Below are positions 45,055 to 54,566 of a stretch of DNA of 64,000 bases, one piece after another. A program made the translations under genes and the position numbers. Numbering within the stretch: position 1 is the stretch's first letter; each line of letters begins with the position of its first letter. A model generated the notes under the pieces. The model saw only the letters and a list, made by a program, of their open reading frames with translations, was not told the DNA's origin and ran no database searches. Source of the stretch: Candidatus Dechloromonas phosphorivorans (GTDB lineage Bacteria; Pseudomonadota; Gammaproteobacteria; Burkholderiales; Rhodocyclaceae); NCBI GenBank assembly GCA_016709495.1, contig JADJMS010000052.1, positions 1-64,000 of the forward strand, in the 5' to 3' direction.

Positions 45055-46032
45055 ATGCTCGCTTATATCGTCCGCCGCCTGTTGTACGCCATTCCGATTT
45101 TGATTGGCGTGAACCTCCTGACCTTCGCCCTGTTCTTCGTGGTCAATACGCCGGATGACATGGCGCGCATGCAGCTTGGCGTCAAACGGGTGACCCCGGA
45201 GGCCATCGAGAAATGGAAAATCGAGCGCGGTTACGACAAGCCGCTGCTGATAAATTCCGAGGCTTCTGGACTGTCGACCGTAACCGATACGATTTTCTTC
45301 GAAAAATCGGCCCGTATGTTTGTTGGCGATTTCGGCCGGGCCGAGGATGGGCGCGATGTGGCACGCGAAATCAGCGCACGCATGGGGCCATCGCTGGCCA
45401 TTGCGCTGCCAACCTTCATTCTGGGGTTGTTCGTCACCATCACCTTTGCCCTGATGCTGGCTTTCTTTCGCGCCACTGCCTTCGATTTTTGGGGCGTTGT
45501 GCTGTGTGTGGCGATGATGTCGATCTCCGGCCTGTTTTACATCATTGGCGGGCAATACCTGATCAGCAAGATCTGGCGGCTGGTGCCGATTTCCGGCTTT
45601 GGTGACGGGCTGGACGCCTGGCGCTTCCTGATTCTGCCGGTGCTGATCGGCGTCGTTTCAGGCATCGGTTCATCAGCGCGCTGGTATCGCACTATCTTCC
45701 TTGAGGAGGTGAACAAGGATTACGTGCGTACGGCCCGCGCCAAGGGCTTGCCGGAAACCGTGGTTTTCTTCCGCCACATTTTACGCAATGCCATGATCCC
45801 TATTCTGACCGGCGTGGTGGTTGTCATTCCGCTGCTTTTCATGGGGTCACTGCTCACCGAATCCTTCTTCGGCATTCCCGGCCTGGGCAGTTACACGATT
45901 GATGCGATCAATGCGCAGGACTTTGCCGTAGTGCGCTCGATGGTTTTCATCGGCTCGGTGCTCTACATCATCGGCCTGATCCTGACCGATATTTCCTACA
46001 CGTTGGTCGACCCACGGATACGCTTCGAATGA
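45055..46032 (+). CDS. yejB: Peptide ABC transporter permease, YejB-like
   Basis: A 325-aa inner membrane permease with 6 TM segments. It opens with AYIVRRLLYAIPILIGVN and has the EAA motif (DYVRTARAKGLPETVVF). The insert before the second TM and the length fit YejB, which takes up oligopeptides such as microcin C. It overlaps the next permease gene by four bases. No YejA-type binding protein is in the window. Confidence 0.9.
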   Translation: MLAYIVRRLLYAIPILIGVNLLTFALFFVVNTPDDMARMQLGVKRVTPEAIEKWKIERGYDKPLLINSEASGLSTVTDTIFFEKSARMFVGDFGRAEDGRDVAREISARMGPSLAIALPTFILGLFVTITFALMLAFFRATAFDFWGVVLCVAMMSISGLFYIIGGQYLISKIWRLVPISGFGDGLDAWRFLILPVLIGVVSGIGSSARWYRTIFLEEVNKDYVRTARAKGLPETVVFFRHILRNAMIPILTGVVVVIPLLFMGSLLTESFFGIPGLGSYTIDAINAQDFAVVRSMVFIGSVLYIIGLILTDISYTLVDPRIRFE

Positions 46033-47409
46033 TGGGCTTCGAGATCATCGTGCTGTGGTCGGATGTGTTGATCTGGTTGCTGGTTGTTGCCGGCATTGGT
46101 GTTGGGGTGCTGATCGCCAAAAATCCGCCTTTGCTGGCGGCTTGGCGCCGGGTTGGCGCGAATCGGGTCGGCATGGCGTCGGCAACCGTTTTGCTCGCTT
46201 TCATCCTGATTGGCCTGCTGGATTCCGTACATTACCGCCTGCAACTGGACGGCAAGCCAGGTCAGAAAGTCAGCTACGCGATAGAGGTGCTCTCGGTGCT
46301 TGACGCACTGCCATGCCGCTGCGCACGCGCAACGAAAAGACTTACTCCGCACCCTTTGCCACCCGGCTCTACGCCAAGGAAACCATCGATCTGCCGGGGC
46401 AGGGCACGGTGCGTGATTACCCGCGTTTGAAGCACGGTGGCAAGCACCTCGAGGATAGAGAAAGCGAATGGGCGGCCGATGCCGGTTTCACCGCCTTTAA
46501 GGCAATGGCACTGGCCTTCGTCGGCTGGCTGGGCATTTATGGCGTAGTTGTTGCGGTCAACCGCGAAAAGGCCAAAAAATTTGGTTTGGCGAAACGACTT
46601 TTGCCTGGGACGCGGTGTTGCTGACTTTGTTGTTGATCTTGCTGATACTTGTCCCGCTGTTCTGGCTTTCCGGCCAATACCATGTCTTTGGCACGGATAA
46701 AGTCGGGCAGGATGTGCTTTATCAAATTCTCAAAAGCGTGCGCACCGGCCTGATTATCGGTCTGGTGACGACCTTGGTCATGCTGCCTATGGCGGTGCTG
46801 CTCGGTATCATCGCCGGCTATTTTCGCGGTTGGGTCGATGATGTGATCCAGTACGTCTATACCGTGCTCAACTCGATCCCCGGCGTGTTGCTGATCGCGG
46901 CTTCCGTATTGATGATGCAGGTGGTGATCGACACTCATCCGCAATGGTTCTCGACTGCCGCTGAGCGCGCCGACCTGCGCCTGCTCGCCCTCTGCTTCAT
47001 CCTCGGTATCACCAGCTGGACGGGGTTATGCCGCCTGCTGCGCGGCGAGACACTGAAGCTGCGCGAGCTGGAATACATTCAGGCAGCCCAGGCCTTCGGC
47101 GTCTCGAACGGGCGCATCATCATTCGCCACATCCTGCCCAATCTCATGCACATCGTCATCATTGCGCTGGTTATGGATTTCTCGGGTCTGGTACTGGCCG
47201 AGGCGGTGCTTTCCTACGTCGGTATCGGTGTTGATCCCTCGATGACCAGCTTCGGCACGATGATCAACAATGCCCGCATGGAGTTGGGGCGCGAGCCGGT
47301 CGTCTGGTGGTCGCTGGCGGCGGCCTTCTCGGCCATGTTCATCCTCGTCCTGGCCGCCAATTTGTTCGCCGATGCGGTGCGCGATGCGTTTGATCCGAGG
47401 GCTGCGTAA
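46029..47409 (+). pseudogene. yejE: Peptide ABC transporter permease, YejE-like, two frameshifts
   Basis: Frame one (IIVLWSDVLIWLLVVAGIG) reaches VLSVLDAL. A missing base near 46310 leads to MPLRTRNEKTYSAPFATRLY in frame two. A missing T in the run near 46590 leads to TFAWDAVLLTLLLIL in frame three, which holds the remaining TM segments and the EAA loop (YIQAAQAFGVSNGRIIIRH). The joined protein of about 460 aa is YejE-like. Flanking genes are intact, so sequencing error is likely. Confidence 0.85.
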
Positions 47410-49388
47410 TGCTCAAAGTTAACAATTTGCGCCTCGGTTTTACCAGTGCCCGCAAAACCTTGCTGGCGGTGGATGGTATTTCGTTTGAGGTAGCCGCTGG
47501 CGAAACCTTTGCCTTGCTCGGTGAGTCCGGCTGCGGCAAGTCAGCCACGGCGCAAGGCATCATGCGCCTGCTACCGGCCAACGGGGTGATCAGCGCCGGC
47601 AGCAGTATTCAATTCGCCAGCGAAGAACTGCTAACGCTGTCCGAAGCCGATATGCGAACCGTACGCGGCAAGCGGATGGCAATGATTTTTCAGGAGCCAG
47701 GCACCAGCCTCAACCCGGTGCTGACTGTTGGCCGACAAATCGGCGAGGTACTTGAGCGCCATCTTGATTTACAGGGCAGTGTAGCGACCACGCGTATGGT
47801 CGAGTTGTTGCGGCAAGTCGGTATAGCCGACCCTGAACGACGCCTTGGCGAATACCCCTTCCAGCTCTCAGGCGGCATGAAGCAGCGCGTGATGATCGCC
47901 ATCGCCCTGGCTGGCGAACCGGACTTGTTGATCGCTGACGAACCAACCACCGCTCTTGACGTCACCGTGCAGGCACAAATCCTCGATTTATTGGCCAAAA
48001 TTCAGCTCGACCGTGGCATGGGTATGTTGTTAATCACCCATGATCTCGGTGTTGTCGCCCGCATGGCGCACCGAATTGGTGTCATGTACGCCGGTGAACT
48101 GGTTGAAGTAGCCAGCCGCGAAGAATTTTTCACCCGGCCACAGCATCCTTACACGCAAGCCCTGTTTGCTGCGTTACCTGAAGTTTCCCGGCGTGGCCTG
48201 GCGCTGACCACCATTCCCGGTCAGGTGCCCTCGCTGGCGGCGATGCCGGGCGGTTGTCGGTTTGCTGATCGTTGTACGCAAGCCATGCCAATATGCCGCG
48301 ACGTATCGCCAGCCTGGCGCAACGCCGGCGTTGGGCATGTCGTGCGTTGCCACTGGAACGGCGCGGCTAACGAAGGGAAGTCCATCCAGCGTTTTGCACT
48401 CAGCGAGCAATGCAGCGAGGCCGCAGCCTTTCTGGCTGTCGATGCGCTTCAGGTGCACTTCCCGATTCGCCGCGGCTTGCTGCAGCGCACTGTGGGCCAT
48501 GTGCGTGCGGTCGACGGTGTTTCCCTGTCTATTTCTGCGGGACGGACTTTGGCTCTGGTCGGGGAGTCCGGCTGTGGCAAGACGACCGTCGGCAAGGCGC
48601 TGCTGCAACTGATCAAACCGACTGCCGGTAGTGTCAAGCTCGGTGGCAGCGAACTGGTCGGCATGAAACCCAAACGCTTGCGTGCTGCCCGCCGCCACAT
48701 GCAAATGGTTTTTCAAGACCCGTTCGCCTCGCTCAATCCACGTTTGCGCGTCGGCGACATTATCGCCGAGGGCATGGCCTCACTTGGCCTGGAAAACGAC
48801 AGCCAGGCGCAGCGCAGTGCCGTGGCTGCCTTGCTCAAACAGGTTGGTTTGCCTGATGAGGCGACCGATCGTTATCCGCACGAATTTTCTGGTGGCCAGC
48901 GTCAGCGTATTGCCATTGCTCGGGCTTTGGCCGTGCAGCCAGAATTGCTGATTTGTGACGAGCCAACTTCAGCGCTTGATGTCTCGGTGCAGGCACAAAT
49001 TCTTAACTTGCTGAAAGCGCTGCAGGAAGAACTCGGCGTTGCCTATTTGTTCATTACCCACAATTTTGCCGTTGTCGAATATCTGGCGCACGATGTGGCA
49101 GTGATGTATCTCGGCAGAATTGTCGAGCGGGGCAGGGCCGAGGAAGTGTTGCGAGCGCCGCGTCATCCTTATACGCAAGCCCTGCTTTCGGCAGTGCCCA
49201 CCCCAAGTCTCGATGCCCAAAGGGCAGTGATCAAGCTTCCCGGAGAAACTCCGTCACCGGCCAACCCGCCGCAAGGTTGTCACTTCCATCCCCGTTGTCC
49301 ACAGGCAAGTGCTGTTTGCCGCGAGCGTTACCCCGAAAACAGCAGCATTTCCGCGACCCATACGGTTAACTGCCACCTGTTTTCCTGA
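47409..49388 (+). CDS. yejF: Duplicated ABC ATPase, YejF-like
   Basis: A 659-aa protein with two full ATPase halves. Half 1 has LLGESGCGKSATAQ, FQLSGGMKQRVMIAIAL and LLIADEPTTALDVT; half 2 has ALVGESGCGKTTVGKALL, EFSGGQRQRIAIARALA and LLICDEPTSALDVSVQ. Each ends with the oligopeptide C-terminal Cys-rich domain. It starts at the base where yejE ends and completes the operon. Confidence 0.95.
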   Translation: MLKVNNLRLGFTSARKTLLAVDGISFEVAAGETFALLGESGCGKSATAQGIMRLLPANGVISAGSSIQFASEELLTLSEADMRTVRGKRMAMIFQEPGTSLNPVLTVGRQIGEVLERHLDLQGSVATTRMVELLRQVGIADPERRLGEYPFQLSGGMKQRVMIAIALAGEPDLLIADEPTTALDVTVQAQILDLLAKIQLDRGMGMLLITHDLGVVARMAHRIGVMYAGELVEVASREEFFTRPQHPYTQALFAALPEVSRRGLALTTIPGQVPSLAAMPGGCRFADRCTQAMPICRDVSPAWRNAGVGHVVRCHWNGAANEGKSIQRFALSEQCSEAAAFLAVDALQVHFPIRRGLLQRTVGHVRAVDGVSLSISAGRTLALVGESGCGKTTVGKALLQLIKPTAGSVKLGGSELVGMKPKRLRAARRHMQMVFQDPFASLNPRLRVGDIIAEGMASLGLENDSQAQRSAVAALLKQVGLPDEATDRYPHEFSGGQRQRIAIARALAVQPELLICDEPTSALDVSVQAQILNLLKALQEELGVAYLFITHNFAVVEYLAHDVAVMYLGRIVERGRAEEVLRAPRHPYTQALLSAVPTPSLDAQRAVIKLPGETPSPANPPQGCHFHPRCPQASAVCRERYPENSSISATHTVNCHLFS

Positions 49389-49395
49389 TCCGAGC

Positions 49396-50919
49396 TCAGT
49401 GTTTTTTTGCTGGTTTGGTGGTTTTCGATGGAGCAGATGGTTTGGCGGAGGGTTTTGCTGGTTTTGCCTTACTGCTTGAAACGCTGCTCTTGCTTGTTTT
49501 GGCGTTCGATTTTTGAGCCGTTTTTCCTGCTTGTTTGCTACTTTTGCCTTTGTCAGCCTGCTTGCCGCCAGCCTTGGCGTGCTTATCCCTTTTGCCTGAT
49601 TTTTCTGCGCGTGATTCTGATTTGCTCGGTGTTTTCGCGCGAGCCGGTTCAGCAATCTGTGGCAGGCTGGGTGCGTCCCTAAAGGTCGCCAAATCGGCAT
49701 TGCCATTGCCCGATGGCACCAGTAAGGTGGAACTGGCAATCTTGAGTTTGCCATGCAGGCCATTGATGCGACGCAAATCATTGAGCGAAATGCCGAAGCG
49801 GGGGGCAATCCGGTCCAGTTTCTCGCCAGTACGCGGTGTGTAGGCCTGCCATTCGCTCAACGGCGCATTGTTCGCTCGCAGGTTGTTCTGGAAGGTTTCA
49901 AGCTTTTCAGTCGGGATGACCAGCGGTGTATCGGCCTTCATCATTGGCCGGTTGTGCGACGGATTCAAGGCGACAAAGCGCTCCAGAGGCATCTCGGCAA
50001 GCCGGGCTGCCGTCTTGATATCCATTGTTTCCCGTGTGCCAACTGTCGCGAAATATGGGCGATTGTCGATCTGTGGCAAATTTAGTTTGGCCATCAGCGC
50101 CGGATCGCCAAAAATGTTTTTAAGTGCTTGCAGCTTGGGCACGTAATTTCGGGTTTCATTCGGCATGGTCAGGCTGGCGTAATCGGTCGGCATGTCACGC
50201 GACACATTTTTCTCGACGGCTCGTTTGACTGAACCTTCTCCCCAGTTGTACGAAGCCAGAGCTAAATGCCAGTCGCCATGCATGTCATAAATGGCTTGCA
50301 GGTAATCCAGTGCGGCGCTGGTTGAGGCGACAATGTCACGCCGTTCGTCTTTCCACCAGCTTTGCTCCAGGTTGAAGCGCTTGCCGGTCATCGGAATGAA
50401 CTGCCACAAGCCGGATGCATGGGCTCGTGAGTAGGCCATTGGGTTGAATGAACTTTCTACCATCGGCAGCAAGGCAAGTTCAGTCGGCATGCCGCGGTTT
50501 TCAATTTCCTCGACAATATGGTGCATGTAGGGGCGGCTACGTTCAACCATGCGGCGCAAGGCTTCCGGGCGATTCTGGTAGTACTGCTGGTAATGCAGGG
50601 TCAGATCATCATTCAGATTTGTCATCGCAAAACCATTGCGAATGCGAATCCACAAATCATCTGGTTGTGCGGTCAGATCGATCGAGCTGGTAAAAAGCGG
50701 AAAGTCTTCAAGAACCTGAACGCTCAAGGAGTTATCCGGGGTGAGTTGTTCAGTGGAGCCGAGAGAGGTTGCGCGCTTGAAAAACGACAATATTTCGGAA
50801 TCATCGTTCGATTCGGCTTGGGCCGGTGCAGCCTGCATCACGATGCTGATGCAAATGAAAACTGAAATGAAGCTGCGAATCTTAAGGAGAAACAGCGACG
50901 GAACGTTACGATGCTGCAT
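49396..50919 (-). CDS. mltD: Membrane-bound lytic murein transglycosylase D
   Basis: A 507-aa enzyme that cleaves peptidoglycan. It has a signal peptide (cleaved after APAQA), an SLT domain with catalytic Glu in PMVESSFNPMAYSRAHASGL, LASYNWGEGSV, a LysM-like segment (PRTGEKLDRIAPRFGISLND), and a 90-residue Lys/Ser/Ala-rich tail to the end (TSKSSVSSSKAKPAKPSAKP). The basic tail is unusual and could bind nucleic acid or the wall. No lipobox Cys is seen, unlike E. coli MltD. Convergent with yejF. Confidence 0.9.
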   Translation of the reverse strand: MQHRNVPSLFLLKIRSFISVFICISIVMQAAPAQAESNDDSEILSFFKRATSLGSTEQLTPDNSLSVQVLEDFPLFTSSIDLTAQPDDLWIRIRNGFAMTNLNDDLTLHYQQYYQNRPEALRRMVERSRPYMHHIVEEIENRGMPTELALLPMVESSFNPMAYSRAHASGLWQFIPMTGKRFNLEQSWWKDERRDIVASTSAALDYLQAIYDMHGDWHLALASYNWGEGSVKRAVEKNVSRDMPTDYASLTMPNETRNYVPKLQALKNIFGDPALMAKLNLPQIDNRPYFATVGTRETMDIKTAARLAEMPLERFVALNPSHNRPMMKADTPLVIPTEKLETFQNNLRANNAPLSEWQAYTPRTGEKLDRIAPRFGISLNDLRRINGLHGKLKIASSTLLVPSGNGNADLATFRDAPSLPQIAEPARAKTPSKSESRAEKSGKRDKHAKAGGKQADKGKSSKQAGKTAQKSNAKTSKSSVSSSKAKPAKPSAKPSAPSKTTKPAKKH

Positions 50920-50976
50920 AGAGGAATGCTCCTAGCACGAACGGGGTCGAAAGGACTTAAACAGTCAGCTGGAATT

Positions 50977-51000
50977 AAAAAAACCAGCCGAAGCTGGTTT
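50977..51000 (-). terminator. Rho-independent terminator of the tRNA operon
   Basis: AAACCAGC-CGAA-GCTGGTTT stem, with an A run on the plus strand that reads as a U run on the minus strand. It ends the tRNA-Ala/Glu/Asp transcript before mltD. Confidence 0.85.
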
Positions 51001-51010
51001 GTTTAATTGT

Positions 51011-51087
51011 TGGCGGAGTGGACGGGACTCGAACCCGCGACCCCCGGCGTGACAGGCCGGTATTCTAACCAACTGAACTACCACTCC
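51011..51087 (-). tRNA. tRNA-Asp (GTC)
   Basis: A 77-nt cloverleaf; the acceptor GGAGTGG pairs with CCACTCC, followed by GCCA. The anticodon loop CTGTCAC gives GTC, and the T-arm is GGGTTCGAGTCCC. CCA is encoded. Confidence 0.97.
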
Positions 51088-51100
51088 AAGCCTAAAACTT

Positions 51101-51176
51101 TGGCGTCCCCACGGGGATTCGAACCCCGGTTACCGCCGTGAAAGGGCGGTGTCCTAGGCCTCTAGACGATGGGGAC
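51101..51176 (-). tRNA. tRNA-Glu (TTC)
   Basis: A 76-nt cloverleaf; the acceptor GTCCCCA pairs with TGGGGAC, the anticodon loop CTTTCAC gives TTC and CCA is encoded. It lies downstream of the gene for its own synthetase, gltX. Confidence 0.97.
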
Positions 51177-51220
51177 CCGGACAAAATTTTGCTACATTCT
51201 ACTACATCTTTCACGTTGCT

Positions 51221-51296
<76 letters not shown>

Positions 51297-51363
51297 GACA
51301 CCGTGAAAGAGCGCGCATTATAGGCACTGGAAATGCCCTTGTAAAGCCCTTCTTCGTATTTTT

Positions 51364-52761
51364 TCAATTTATTTGCGTGGTCAGCTTGGCGAGAACTCCT
51401 GGGCGGCCAATCAGTGTAATGACAGCATCAACCGAAGGGGTCTGTGCCTGACCGGTCAGGATCACGCGCAGGAGCATGGCCAGCTTGGGCATCTTCAGGC
51501 CGTGTCGAGTCACGGTTTCCTTGATCAGAGCGTTGATGGCTGGCGCTTCCCATGCAACATCAGCGATGCCCTTGGCGAAGTCGGCAAGGGCCGGGCGGAC
51601 ATCGTCAGTCAAGTATTGCGCCAGAAGATCAGGACTAGGCAAGGTGCTTACGTAGAAGACCTCGACGGCATCAGCAAGTACGTTGAGCGTATTGCAACGA
51701 TCAAGATAAAGGGCAAGCGCCTGATTCAGATCCGGCCCTTGGTCGATGTTGATGTTGCGTGCAGTCAACCTGGCTTTTACTTTTGCACTTAGTTCTGCAA
51801 TCGGCGCCTGCTTCATGTAATGCTGGTTCAGCCAGAGCAGTTTTTCTGTATTGAATTGCGCCGCAGAAGCGGTGATGTGATCAAGGTCGAACCATTCGAC
51901 GAATTGTTGACGCGAGAAAACTTCGTCGTCACCGTGCGACCAGCCCAGTCGAGCCAGATAATTGATGACCGCCTCAGTCAGAAAACCATCTTCATCGTAC
52001 TGCATGACAGAGACTGCGCCGTGGCGTTTTGACAACTTGGCGCCATCATCGCCGAGAATCATCGAGAGGTGGGCGTAGGTTGGAATCTCGGCGCCCAGTG
52101 CTTCCAGGATGTTGATCTGGCGTGGCGTGTTGTTGACGTGGTCGTCACCGCGAATGACATGAGTAATACCCATATCCCAATCGTCGACACAAACGCAGAA
52201 ATTGTAGGTTGGCGTGCCGTCGGCGCGAGCGATGATCAGATCATCCAGTTCACTGTTGGCAAATTCGATGCGGCCCTTGACCTGATCGTCCCAAGCAACG
52301 ACGCCATTCTTTGGGTTCTTGAAGCGAATGACAGCCGGCACGTCAGTTGGTGGAGTGGGCAGGGTTTTATCTGCTTCAGGCCGCCAGCGACCATCGTAGC
52401 GCGGCTTTTCCTTGCGAATTTCCTGCTCGGCGCGCAAGGCATCAAGTTCTTCACGTGTCGTGTAGCAATAATAGGCGCTTCCATCGACCAGCATTTTCTG
52501 GATGACTTCCTTGTAGCGATCCATACGTTGCATCTGATAGAACGGACCTTCGTCATGTTCAAGACCGAGCCATTGCATGCCATCAATAATTGCCTGAACG
52601 GCTTCCGGCGTTGAGCGTGCGACATCAGTGTCTTCAATGCGCAGGATAAAAGTGCCGCCGTGGCGACGCGCAAATGCCCAGGAGAAAAGGGCGGTGCGGG
52701 CGCCGCCAATATGTAAATAGCCGGTGGGGCTGGGAGCAAAACGAGTACGAACTGGCTTCAT
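51364..52761 (-). CDS. gltX: Glutamyl-tRNA synthetase
   Basis: A 465-aa class I synthetase with the HIGH motif PSPTGYLHIGGAR and the KMSKS motif KLSKRHGA. ATP and tRNA binding regions are typical (RIEDTDVARSTPEAV, GDDHVNNTPRQINI). The start is the ATG at 52761 (MKPVRTRFAPSPTG); an earlier one at 52812 lies in the promoter. HipA kinases target this enzyme in E. coli, and a hipA occurs at 26.7 kb. The gene is followed by tRNA-Ala, tRNA-Glu and tRNA-Asp. Confidence 0.97.
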   Translation of the reverse strand: MKPVRTRFAPSPTGYLHIGGARTALFSWAFARRHGGTFILRIEDTDVARSTPEAVQAIIDGMQWLGLEHDEGPFYQMQRMDRYKEVIQKMLVDGSAYYCYTTREELDALRAEQEIRKEKPRYDGRWRPEADKTLPTPPTDVPAVIRFKNPKNGVVAWDDQVKGRIEFANSELDDLIIARADGTPTYNFCVCVDDWDMGITHVIRGDDHVNNTPRQINILEALGAEIPTYAHLSMILGDDGAKLSKRHGAVSVMQYDEDGFLTEAVINYLARLGWSHGDDEVFSRQQFVEWFDLDHITASAAQFNTEKLLWLNQHYMKQAPIAELSAKVKARLTARNINIDQGPDLNQALALYLDRCNTLNVLADAVEVFYVSTLPSPDLLAQYLTDDVRPALADFAKGIADVAWEAPAINALIKETVTRHGLKMPKLAMLLRVILTGQAQTPSVDAVITLIGRPGVLAKLTTQIN

Positions 52762-52858
52762 GGAGTGATCAAATCTATGCGGAAACGAAGGCCGATATTC
52801 TATCCGAGCCAAGTTTGACCCGCCTGACGAGTTATGGTTAAATCCGCGCCTTAAATTT

Positions 52859-52933
52859 GCGCGCCTAGCTCAGTGGTAGAGCATCGCCTTCACACGGCGG
52901 GGGTCACTGGTTCGAAACCAGTGGTGCGCACCA
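52859..52933 (+). tRNA. tRNA-Val (CAC)
   Basis: A 75-nt cloverleaf; the acceptor GCGCGCC pairs with GGTGCGC, the anticodon loop TTCACAC gives CAC, the T-arm is CTGGTTCGAAACCAG and CCA is encoded. Accessory genes follow on the right, so its 3' end could be an attachment site. Confidence 0.95.
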
Positions 52934-52950
52934 AACGAATTCTTGCAGAA

Positions 52951-52985
52951 ACCCGCTCAGTTAAAGACTCGGCGGGTTTTTTTAT
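52951..52985 (+). terminator. Rho-independent terminator after tRNA-Val
   Basis: ACCCGC and GCGGGT form the stem with a 15-base inner part, followed by seven T. Confidence 0.8.
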
Positions 52986-53003
52986 GCTTATTGGGTTGTA
53001 TGT

Positions 53004-53225
53004 GTGTCCGTACGGAAACTGTACGGAATTCCGGTTGCGGAACCCTCGCAAAGCACCCTGGTATTAGAAGTCACTGGCCAAGGGCCACAGAAAACTTTGG
53101 GGCGAGGGTTTGCCATCGTTCGCGATGAACAAGGGAAACCGATTACCTCGGCTGCCGGTGCGAAGCCGGGAGTAGGAATGGAAATTGAATTCAGGGACGG
53201 CCGCCTGGCCGCCCAAGCAATATAG
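53004..53225 (+). CDS. C-terminal domain of exonuclease VII large subunit, free-standing
   Basis: A 73-aa frame (GTG start). TLGRGFAIVRDEQGKPITSA and PGVGMEIEFRDGRLAAQ match the small C-terminal beta domain of XseA; the nuclease core is missing. It is followed nine bases later by an XseB-like gene. It may be a fragment left after integration at tRNA-Val, or a real stand-alone partner that caps XseB. The first 30 residues are not XseA-like. Confidence 0.55.
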   Translation: MSVRKLYGIPVAEPSQSTLVLEVTGQGPQKTLGRGFAIVRDEQGKPITSAAGAKPGVGMEIEFRDGRLAAQAI

Positions 53226-53234
53226 GAAAGAGAA

Positions 53235-53528
53235 ATGGCTGAAAATACATTCAAGCAAGCTTATGGCGTTCTACAAAAGCACGCCGAAGCACTCCGCAAT
53301 CAGCAAGAACCAAACATCGATGACCTGCTGACCATCGTCACCGAGTCAGTTGATGCCTACAAAGTCTGCAAAGAGCGCATTGATGCCGTCGAAAAAGCGT
53401 TGGAGCAGGCGCTGAATGGCACAGGCGTAAGCCATTCAGAAGGTAATTATTCAGACGAAAGCCATGGTGAGCCACCGCCGGATGTGGGTTCGCCGACACA
53501 CCCCGCATTTGATGACTTACCTTTTTAG
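53235..53528 (+). CDS. XseB-like exonuclease VII small subunit
   Basis: A 97-aa protein. The helical core (FKQAYGVLQKHAEALRNQ, then VDAYKVCKERIDAVEKALE) has the spacing of XseB, which forms the helical bundle around XseA. A 35-residue acidic/Pro tail is added. The ATG follows AGGAAAGAGAA. No full xseA is in the window, so its partner may be the short protein upstream or a distant gene. Confidence 0.7.
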   Translation: MAENTFKQAYGVLQKHAEALRNQQEPNIDDLLTIVTESVDAYKVCKERIDAVEKALEQALNGTGVSHSEGNYSDESHGEPPPDVGSPTHPAFDDLPF

Positions 53529-53540
53529 TCTAAAGCACTC

Positions 53541-53858
53541 ATGAGACACGATTTGAAGGTTCCCTTCGCTGACAAGGATGCCGCCAAGAAACTGGGTGCA
53601 CGCTGGGATGCTGCCCGTAAGATTTGGTATGTCGCAGACAACATAGATATTGCGCCATTCGCGAAATGGTCACCAACACCCCATGACGCTTCAAGTGCTG
53701 CCCCAACTTTGCAAAAGTCAGCACCAGCTAGAACAGAGACGACTGGCAAGGTTCATGTCGGCAGCAACTATGTTGAGCGGCCTCGAGTTTGCGAATGCCT
53801 TCCTTGGGATGTTTGCGGCAAGTGCCAAGCTACTGCTTTGAACGCTGGCAATGCTTAA
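53541..53858 (+). CDS. DUF5710-containing protein
   Basis: A 105-aa protein. VPFADKDAAKKLGARWDAAR and KIWYVADNIDIAPFAKW fit DUF5710, a small domain often attached to mobile-element primases and DNA-processing enzymes. The C-terminus has a Cys pattern (VCECLPWDVCGKC) suggesting a zinc site. It overlaps the HD gene by eight bases. Confidence 0.75.
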   Translation: MRHDLKVPFADKDAAKKLGARWDAARKIWYVADNIDIAPFAKWSPTPHDASSAAPTLQKSAPARTETTGKVHVGSNYVERPRVCECLPWDVCGKCQATALNAGNA

Positions 53859-54549
53859 CTCCACGATGCAATCAGAGGTGGAAGCCGCTCAAGAACCCTT
53901 GATACAGTCATCTGACTTGGTATGTCGTGTGGCTCAGCACATCAAAGCCAAATTTGCCTTGGAATGCTCCGGCCACGATTGGCATCATATCAACAGAGTT
54001 TGGAAGCTTGCTCGGCAAATCAGGACTCAAGAAGGTGCCAACCAAGAAATCGTCGAACTAGGCGCTTTGGTCCACGATATCGCTGACTGGAAATTTCACG
54101 ACGGTGACGACACAGTGGGTCCGCGTGTAGCTGAGCGCCTGCTAACGGAAGAGGGGGCCTCAGCTAACCTCATTGAGCAGGTTGTCGAGATTGTCGCCAC
54201 CATCTCGTACAAAGGGGCGGGTGTAACGACTGCGATGAAATCCCTTGAAGGACAATGCGTTCAGGATGCCGACCGCCTTGATGCGATTGGCGCCATCGGC
54301 ATTGCACGCTGCTTTGCCTATGGCGGGCATGCTGGACGTCTCATGTATGACCCGGACGAGCCGCCTGAAATGCATGCCACGGCGGAGGCCTACAAAGCAT
54401 CGAAAGGCCATAGTCTCAACCATTTTTACGAAAAACTCTTCCTGCTCAAAGACCGGATGAACACCAAGACTGGCAAAACCATGGCAGAGAAGCGCCATCG
54501 ATACATGGAGCAATACGTCGCGCAATTTCTGAAGGAGTGGAATGTTTAA
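53851..54549 (+). CDS. HD-domain phosphohydrolase
   Basis: A 232-aa protein. Metal ligands are in GHDWHHINRVWKLA (His), LGALVHDIADWKF (His-Asp) and CVQDADRLDAIGAIGIAR (Asp), the pattern of HD hydrolases of the YedJ/YpgQ type. Cytoplasmic. Substrate unknown (nucleotide phosphates are usual). Confidence 0.88.
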   Translation: MLNSTMQSEVEAAQEPLIQSSDLVCRVAQHIKAKFALECSGHDWHHINRVWKLARQIRTQEGANQEIVELGALVHDIADWKFHDGDDTVGPRVAERLLTEEGASANLIEQVVEIVATISYKGAGVTTAMKSLEGQCVQDADRLDAIGAIGIARCFAYGGHAGRLMYDPDEPPEMHATAEAYKASKGHSLNHFYEKLFLLKDRMNTKTGKTMAEKRHRYMEQYVAQFLKEWNV

Positions 54550-54566
54550 GCATCAGGAAAAGAAAC

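Noticed and set aside
52873..53067. Plus-strand frame running through tRNA-Val
   Set aside because: It overlaps the tRNA and its terminator and has no protein features.
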